Shown: one piece after another, positions 56,789 through 64,000 of the stretch
Position numbering within the stretch: position 1 is the stretch's first letter
Layout of the letters: each line of letters begins with the position of its first letter
NCBI GenBank assembly: GCA_003996215.1
Contig: QJPP01007578.1
Location: forward strand, 496,001 to 560,000
Origin: Jaltomata sinuosa
Taxonomy: Eukaryota > Streptophyta > Magnoliopsida > Solanales > Solanaceae
Length of the DNA: 64,000 bases
Direction of reading: 5' to 3'
Notes under the pieces: generated by a model
Databases searched by the model: none
What the model saw: only the letters and a program-made list of their open reading frames with translations
Told to the model about the DNA's origin: nothing
Position numbers and translations under genes: made by a program

Positions 56789-58470
56789 TCACGATTTAGA
56801 TCGCTGTGAGTGACACTCACTCAATCTCCGAATGAGCGAACCAAAAGAATTCAATCCTGCCTAATAGCTTAAAATCAGTGTGCAAGAAAATAAACTAGCG
56901 ATAATTAACAAAAAATCAAACCAATTATAATAAATAACCTGCAAAAAAAAAATCCTCTAGGACCTGAAGGTTATCGTACCAAAACGCTACCAAATCTAGA
57001 GTACGGGGATGCAACCCCAAAATAAGCAATAGTCTAAGCACGAAATAAGTGGGCTACAATCAATAAAAAAGAAACCAAGGCAGCTCGATTGAACAACTCA
57101 CCCTTGATGTCTTGCAGTGTCAGGCCTACAGATGAGGTCGTGCGTTAACCGCCGAAAGATTTCTTGTACTCACAAAAGAAACGCAAGTGCAGTATCAGCA
57201 CACAACCACCGTGTACTGATAGGATCATCAGTCAATTCCAAATAAACAGTATAGGAACAATGCAAAAGTCAAGTATGTAGTACATGAAACATGCAAACAA
57301 GCCAACAGGTAATTTTAGACTACAAGTCTCTCCCTAGCTTGTTCCCACGTGTAATTCACCTTCACAACTATGCTTAACAATCCACCTTAAACAATAATTA
57401 TAACGCATTACATATCCTGGACCCACCCTGGATCCCCTCTAGACAATACCTAAGTGTCAAACATACAACTCGGTCTACATCAAGACCAACTCACAAATTA
57501 ATATGATGATAACCCGGCCTCTCAAGGACCATATGCACAACCACAATTCATAAAAATAACCCGGTCCACTCAGGGGAACCATTAGTAAAAAATGCAACAA
57601 TCTGATAAAGTAAACCCGTATCAGGCGTGGTACCCGAGCCAACCGTTAGTATATCCCGTACCAGGCGTTGTACCCGAGTCAACCGTTAGTATATACCGTA
57701 CCAGGTGTGGTACCCGAGCCAACCATTAGTTTACCCGTATCAGACTTAGTACCCGAGCCAACCGAATGTCACATAAATTCACAGTCACAAACAATGAACA
57801 ATCAACACTTGTAAACCAACATGCAATAACACCTAGTTCATTTTACAAGACTGAAAACATGACTTTTGGACATTCCTAAATCATTCTCTAAGCAATGCAA
57901 ATCATACAAATACTTAGACAAAGGTACACAAACATACAATGCATACAAGAATCAATAACCACCACCTACCTCGAATAATCAAGCTATACAATGTCGGAGC
58001 ATTCCCTTTTTCAGGATCCCTTGCTTGTTCTTGGTCTAGAAACAAATACATAAACTATAGTTAATTAACTGGCCTAAATTACCCGGATTATACAAAAATC
58101 CTAATCCCCAGGCCAAACCATGATCATCCCAATCCTTTCTGGGCATTTCCACCATTAATTCGCTTAAGATTATCATTTATACCGATACATTTAGAGAATT
58201 TATGCTTGATGATCATTACCCATTAACTATAAACAATATCCAAGAACTCTAGCACCCTAGAATTCTCCTTATTCCCCGAATTCTACAAAATTAGGTTATC
58301 CCCAAACCTTTTTCCAAGTCCACCCCTAACAATTCTATAGCATAGGAAAGATATTACGGAGTTTGGGGAGTAGAATCCTTACCTTTAAGATGAAAATGGT
58401 GGAAAACGAATGAAAATCGCTCAAAATCGGCCCCTTCTTCTCCCAAAATATTTCAAAAAAAACTCAACTG
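56789..58470 (-). mobile_element. Ty3/gypsy LTR fragment (minus strand)
   Basis: On the minus strand the segment ends AGCGATCTAAATCGTGATA, resembling the GTCGTGACA type of LTR end with changes. It starts with a purine-rich, transcript-like stretch near 58470. No coding domain and no partner LTR is seen. A 40-bp minisatellite lies within it. The call rests on composition and the terminal motif. Confidence 0.45.
57615..57773. repeat. Minisatellite, four 39-40-bp units
   Basis: Units start at 57615, 57655, 57695 and 57734, each with CAGGCGTGGTACCCGAGCC or a close variant and AACCGTTAGTATA. Confidence 0.9.
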
Positions 58471-61280
58471 TTTCATACATGTGATAACATATTTTATTGA
58501 TAAAATGTGTCAAATAAGTCGCAAGAATAACTCTCTCAAATGACCAATCGCCTCTTACGTCAAGAAACGTGAAGAGATGAGTTCCACCATCATATTATGA
58601 CTTGCTTTGTAAGTCATATGTGAGTCTCTTTAAGAAAATGAGTTTGAGGATCATTGAATAGAGAAACTCGAAATAAATATCTAGAGGTTTCTAGATCAAA
58701 ATCTATATACGATGTTAAATACGTAAAACACATGCGTCAATATAAAGTGAGAATACCATAACACATGTATCATACCACATGTGCTTAGTGATCGATGAGT
58801 TAGTGAAAAAATAAATTTCTGTTTTTCATTGTGTGAGATCCAAAAAATTATATTAATTTTCATTAGAATATCCTTTGACCTTTGACTATTTTTTTGAAGT
58901 TTCAATCAATATTACTATTTTAGCATGTCATTAATAGCCTGTGATTCGGCAATACAGTTCATGTTTATAAAAACAATTGATTTGAAACAAGTAGATTTGA
59001 GTAGAAAGGAAAGACAATTAAAATTAATATTTTAACTTGTATACCCAGGTTGACGATTACGCTTATCATATAGGTGTCAAGTGTAATTGTGAATATAAAG
59101 TTAAGCATAAATTTAAATTCATCTCTTTAGAAGATGAGGAATCAAATAAATAACTACTGAAGTAGTGAATGATGTCTAGTGTATCGTGAGTAATAAAATT
59201 CTCATATTAGTAGTGAATTTTTTTTGAATATACAATTGAATTTCTACATGTAGCTCTTGTAAAATCTTAATAGATATAGCTTCTAATGCTCGTAGATCGC
59301 AGAAATTATTTGTTTGTATGACTTACGTATGCTATTAACATGGTATTAATTTGAGTCTAATCTATCATATGCAAAGTGAAAGATGTTAGATATTTATTTT
59401 GAGTGAGTCACTCATGTGAACTGATCCAACTCGATTAGTGGAGATAAGAGTGAGAAAAATTACATAATGATTATAACTCACTCCAACACTATCAATACAG
59501 AAACAAGTACAGTGATTTTCTTTTAACTGTCTTGCTTTCTCTATTAAGAAGAACAAGCCGCATTAGTCCAAGAGATAGAACAAAAAAAAAAAATTATTTC
59601 TCATTATCTTTCAAAAAGGGCATGCACAAAATAAAGACATATAATTTATGAATTATTTGACTTTATTTTCTAGTGAAACTTAGTTTCAACTTGAAGTAAT
59701 TCTTCAACAAGGATTATGTTGATCTTCCGAGGTTATTAAAAGGTACACAATTGTTATTCTGTTACGAATTTTTTAACAATATTTTTATATAACTACGTTA
59801 TATTATTTTAAAGTGTAATTTTGAGCATATAAAAAAACTAATGCATTTTATATTGAGTGTGACTTCTAGAAAAAATATCATCCTTCTTTCATTTTGTTAT
59901 TTGTCGACTCCAATTTATTATGAATATGGGTTACCATCCCAAACAAAATTTATTTTTTTAAAAAAATAGCCATGCTAGAAATTTTAGCTTGGATGGATTG
60001 GTGAATATCTCAGTCACCTATTTTTCTCAAACACTCTTCAAAACGCTATAAAAACAAACTTATTTTTCTCTCCTTGGAGTATCCTTTGATTTTACATCTT
60101 TCAAGATCACACTGGCCAAATTTCACAGATTGCATAGCGCCTGTGGCAAGGGAGATTATTGAAGACTTGAATTTATGCTCAGTTAATTCAAATTTAGCTT
60201 GTCGCATCGCATCACGCATAACTAAACGTTGCCACATGGTATTTTTCATGATCAGCTCTGCTATATTTCAATAAAAAGATCATAAGTTTTTGTAAAATAT
60301 CAAAATGACGAATGGTTTAAAGTATTAAAAACTACACGCAAAAAGCTTTCGAGTTAGGACATGTGCGGATAAAATTCTTTTTTATTCCTTACATTCCAAA
60401 TACTTCTCCACTCTTGTAAAGGTCCAAGAGGGAAAAAATATTTGTGTTTTAATTTTATATTTTTAAAATTTTAGAACTGGATTCGAGCATTATATAATGA
60501 ATTTTGAGTTAATTATTACTGATTCTAAAAATAGCCTATTTATTAAAGAACTAAAATTTAAAATTTAAATTCTCAATTAATTTTTGGTCAAAAGCCTTTT
60601 AATTAGACCCCAAGCTAGTGATAAAATGAGTAAAGCAAATCATTTCTTACAATGTGAGATCAAGTGACCACCTTTGCCTCTTCCAATGATCAGCATTTGT
60701 CTATTTCAATAACAACCTTCAAGTCATCCTTATCCAATATCCATGATTCTCTTGGCCCACGTTCCACCAAACACTCTCTTTACTTTCTCCTATTTCTCAA
60801 TTCTCCAATAAGAATTATTTTGTTTCTGTTCTTTTAGTATTTTTTATAAATAAAAAAATTATAGGGTCAAAAAGTGATTTTCATTTTCTTGGAGGGAAAT
60901 TTAAGCCATGTTAGGATTCAAATTCACACCACTAAGATGTTTCCAAAATCTTGAAAAGACAAAGAATATGAGTCATTAATTATGTGATCATCATTAGCTC
61001 GTTTGAAATCTATCATTGGATTGTTTGATGAAACAATTTAAAGATGCATGTTCCTTTTGTGTCCGTCACAACAATCTAGAAGTAGGAAATGAGTGGATTT
61101 GGTGGAATTTGGATGAGTTAACAAATGATTTGAGCAAAGATAGATAGTTACTCAATTCACTCATATTGTATGTGGGTAAAATATAATTTAGATAATCAAT
61201 AAACGAATTGGATATGAGTTTACTCATATTTTACCTACATTGATTAAAAAATTAAAAAATAAATTTATATATTTAAAGTT
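58471..61280. other. AT-rich spacer without a supported gene
   Basis: Overlapping short frames on both strands at 60046-60274 have no recognisable domain. No repeats or RNAs are seen. Confidence 0.45.
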
Positions 61281-61655
61281 TCAAATGTAATTTTTTTTCT
61301 ACCCACCTCCACTCACACCCCCTAATTTTATTTTATTTTAATTTTTTTCTAACCCTACCCCTACCCTCACTTCCAATTTTTTAAAATAATTTTGCCCCAC
61401 CTCTACCCCACCTTCCCTACCCCCCACCTCCACCCACCCACCTCCCAATTTTCTTGTTATGTTTTCCGAAATAAATTAATCTATGTTTTTTTTAAAAAAA
61501 AAAAAAATTATTCCATCTCCACCTCCCCTTCCCCCCCTCCCCTCCCATTTTTTTTTATGTTTTTCCGGGAAAAAAAACAACCTCCAAACCCATTACCCCC
61601 CCCCCCCCAACCCCACTCTACCCCACCTCCACCCATCCCCAATTTTTTTTTTCGA
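61281..61655. repeat. C-rich low-complexity tract
   Basis: CCCACCTCCACC-like stretches alternate with A/T homopolymers, including a C14-type run near 61595. Similar tracts occur at 63230-63480. Proline-rich ORFs here are composition artefacts. Confidence 0.8.
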
Positions 61656-63134
61656 GAAAGGGCCTAAAATTGTCCTTCACCTATTAAAAATGGTATAAAA
61701 ATGTCTTTCATCCACCTTTTAGCTCTAAAATATCCTTCACATTCACCTTTGGGGTCCAAAATGCGTTTTTATTTAATAGCCCCAAAATTAAATTAAGAAA
61801 AATAATTCATTAATGACATGACACTCTCCCATTGATCCCCATTAAATTAATTCAAATCACCCAAATTATATGACCCGTTCCATTACTCTACAATATTAAC
61901 CATCTAAATTTTAATATTGAAATTTGAGCTAATCAGTAGTCTTTAAGGTCTAAACACAACTGACGACAAAAAAATTTGGTCGGGAAGGCTAGCTCGTGCC
62001 ATTTAGGAACGGGAGAATCGGGCTGCACACCATACGAATATCATGTCTCTTTTGCTCATGCATGTGGGGGATATGTTTGTCCTGGATGTAACAAGTTAGA
62101 AGGTAAGAGACCAGCCAGTTTCATTTGGTTTTGCATTTTTAAAAACTGATAATATTTGGTTTGATTTTAATTTTATTCAAAAAAATCAAAGAAATAACCG
62201 AACCAAATCGATAAATTATATACATATTTTTTATAATTATGTATACATAATTTATTATTTTTTAAGAATACTTTTAATTATCTTATATGTGTTTTTATCA
62301 AAATTTGTTTATAATTTAAATATATTGTATTAGAGTACGTCATTTTATAGTTTTATGTGGTAATATCACAATGTATTTTTTTTCTTTCTGAAAAAAACTA
62401 TTGTCTTTTTTTTCTGTTTGAATAAATCGTTTCTTTTATTTTCGTGTATGGTTTATAACCAAACTAAATCGAACTGAAACCGATAACAACCAAATCGATA
62501 AATATATATTATATTTGGTTTGTTTGGTTTTAATAATTGAAAAATCGATTATAATTGGTTTGGTTTTGATTTTGACCAATAACCAACCCAAATCGATCCG
62601 TGAACCCCTACCGGCAGCTATATATTTCTCAGTTATGTTATGCCATGTAAATTCTCCTGATTGAATCTTGAATAGGAATTCTATCAAAATGTTGCACTTC
62701 ATCACAGAAATGGACACTCCCCCGGGCTAAACAACTACACTGAACAAAGTTAAATAAATAGTCATCCATTTTTGTGTGAAGGAGAAGTAAATTCAAGACA
62801 AGGTTGATTACCTAGCCTGTCTCACAGTTTACCTTCGGAAAAGATATGATTTTGTGTGAGATTTTCTTTTACTTGGGGGGATTTGGATTTTTGGGTGGGT
62901 AATTTAAATTAATTTAATGAGGACCAATAGAAGAGTGTCATGTCATTAATGAATTATTTTTTTAATTTAATTTTGAGGCTATTAAATAAAAGGACATTTT
63001 GGAGCCCAACGGTGAATGTGAAGGGTATTATAGAGCTAAAAGATAAATACAAAGGGTATTATAGAGCTAAAAGGTGGATGGAGGGCATTTTTGTACCATT
63101 TTCAATAGGTGAAGGGCAATTTAGGCCCTTTCCC
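61656..63134. mobile_element. DNA element with about 230-bp terminal inverted repeats
   Basis: 61656-61880 (GAAAGGGCCTAAAATTGTCC ... TTCATTAATGACATGACACT) is matched in inverted orientation by about 62880-63134 (for example AGTGTCATGTCATTAATGAA and GGGCAATTTAGGCCCTTTC). The interior of about 1 kb has no transposase. Long terminal repeats of this kind suggest a Mutator-like or foldback element. No intact target duplication is seen. Confidence 0.6.
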
Positions 63135-63229
63135 TTTATTTTATGCTTTCCAAATTTATTTATTTTTTATATTTTTCCAAACAAAATTAACTCTTTTTTT
63201 TTAACATTTTTGAAAAATAAATTAAATTT

Positions 63230-63480
63230 TTTTCTACCCCCAACCTCACCCTACCCCCACCTCCACCCACCCAACCCACATTTTTTTATGTTTTTTTTTT
63301 TAAAAAAAAGCAATTTTTTTTGCCTCACCCCACCTCCACTTCCACACACCCCAGCTCAACCTCACCCATCCCGGCCCCCAATTTTTTTTTTTTAAAAAAA
63401 ACTAACATTTTCCTGCTATCCCCCAACCCCATCCAACCTCACCCTTACCCCCACCTCCAACTCCCCCCATCCACCTTTAA
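63230..63480. repeat. C-rich low-complexity tract
   Basis: CCCCACCTCCACCCACCC and similar phrases with A/T homopolymers, the same kind and orientation as 61281-61655. Confidence 0.8.
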
Positions 63481-63660
63481 TTTTTTTAAAATATTTTTCT
63501 GAGTCTATTATGGGTCTATATAAATATCAATATTTTACGAGGAACTTTCAAAAACACCAATCCTAATGAACTTAATTAGGCCTCCATAGCAACCCTTTGC
63601 TAATTACAATTCATACAACTATTTAAATGTCAAGCAAAAATTAAAAATTAAAAAAAAAGC

Positions 63661-63930
63661 CTTGCACCCCCCCCCCCTCCCCTCTCTCTTTTTGTTTCTG
63701 TCCCACTTTCTCTTTCTTTCTCACGCCTCTCGCTCTCTGTCTCTCTCCCTTTCTCTTTCACTCTTTCTTCCCTCTTTGTATTTCTCCCTTTTTCTTTCAT
63801 TCTTTCTTCCCTTTTTGTATTTTGTATTTTTATCTCTCTCTCTCTCCCTCTTTAAATTTTCAATTTTCACCTCTCTCTCCTCTCCCCCAGCTCTCTCTCT
63901 CTCTCTTTCTCTCTTTCTTCTTTCGAATAC
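63661..63930. repeat. (CT)n-rich microsatellite tract
   Basis: Repeated CTCTCTCTCT and CTTTCTTTC phrases. The arginine/glutamate-rich minus-strand frame over it is an artefact of the repeat. Confidence 0.92.
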
Positions 63931-64000
63931 AATTCGTATTAATGAATACAATTCATATTCAATTGTATTAATGTGTATCAACAAATACAATTTATATTCA

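Noticed and set aside
60046..60274. Overlapping frames on both strands
   Set aside because: Neither translation resembles a known family and the two cannot both be real; left as spacer.
61392..61698. Pro/Ser-rich frames
   Set aside because: Composition artefact of CCACC-rich low complexity.
63721..63990. Arg/Glu-rich minus-strand frame
   Set aside because: Translation of the CT microsatellite.

Overview
The window is nuclear DNA from a flowering plant, most likely a nightshade (Solanaceae). The evidence is one spliced plant gene with GT-AG introns, AT-rich spacers, Ty3/gypsy chromoviruses, a Copia element, Stowaway and Tourist-like MITEs, Helitron ends, endogenous pararetrovirus debris, and a LINE whose 3' end has the (TTG)n-terminated tail I associate with the TS SINE of Solanaceae. 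No bacterial operons, CRISPR array, rRNA or tRNA gene is visible.

The only host gene I can support is at 8756-17559 (+): a five-exon gene for a 473-residue WD40 protein of the plant DCAF8-like family, a probable substrate receptor of CUL4-DDB1 ubiquitin ligases. Its first intron (5.95 kb) holds two MITEs, a G-rich tract and an RTE-type LINE of about 4.1 kb with a 17-bp target-site duplication. Intron 2 holds a SINE and tandem duplications. A 60-codon ORF at 53534-53713 is a weak second candidate.

The rest is nested transposons. 1991-7988: a CACTA-like element with a minisatellite core, split by a 4.93-kb solo LTR of Ogre/Tat type. 18677-18897: a Tourist-like MITE. 18979-24524: a 5'-truncated Ty3/gypsy element (G1, +). 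24525-28757: a second member of the same family (G2, -), whose 3' LTR abuts the G1 integrase. 28757-29250: a pararetrovirus movement-protein fragment (-) fused to the broken end of G2. 31138-32299: a 62-bp minisatellite, another probable pararetrovirus fragment and a second copy of the minisatellite/palindrome element. 33860-42620: decayed gypsy LTR and integrase remnants (G4, -), themselves hit by a MITE and by an internally deleted gypsy element (G3, +, 37411-41739, TSD TTCAT). 45219-50640: a Copia element with both LTRs (-, TSD CAAAA) and internal deletions. 50809-56451: MITEs and two Helitron candidates. 56789-58470: a gypsy LTR fragment (-). 61656-63134: an element with about 230-bp terminal inverted repeats.

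Every transposon coding region I read carries stops, frameshifts, deletions or broken motifs, so none looks autonomous. I did not find a clearly new biological system. The best leads are the pararetrovirus/gypsy junction, the LINE with a SINE-like tail inside the DCAF8-like gene, the repeated minisatellite-plus-palindrome element, the Helitron pair, and the small ORF.
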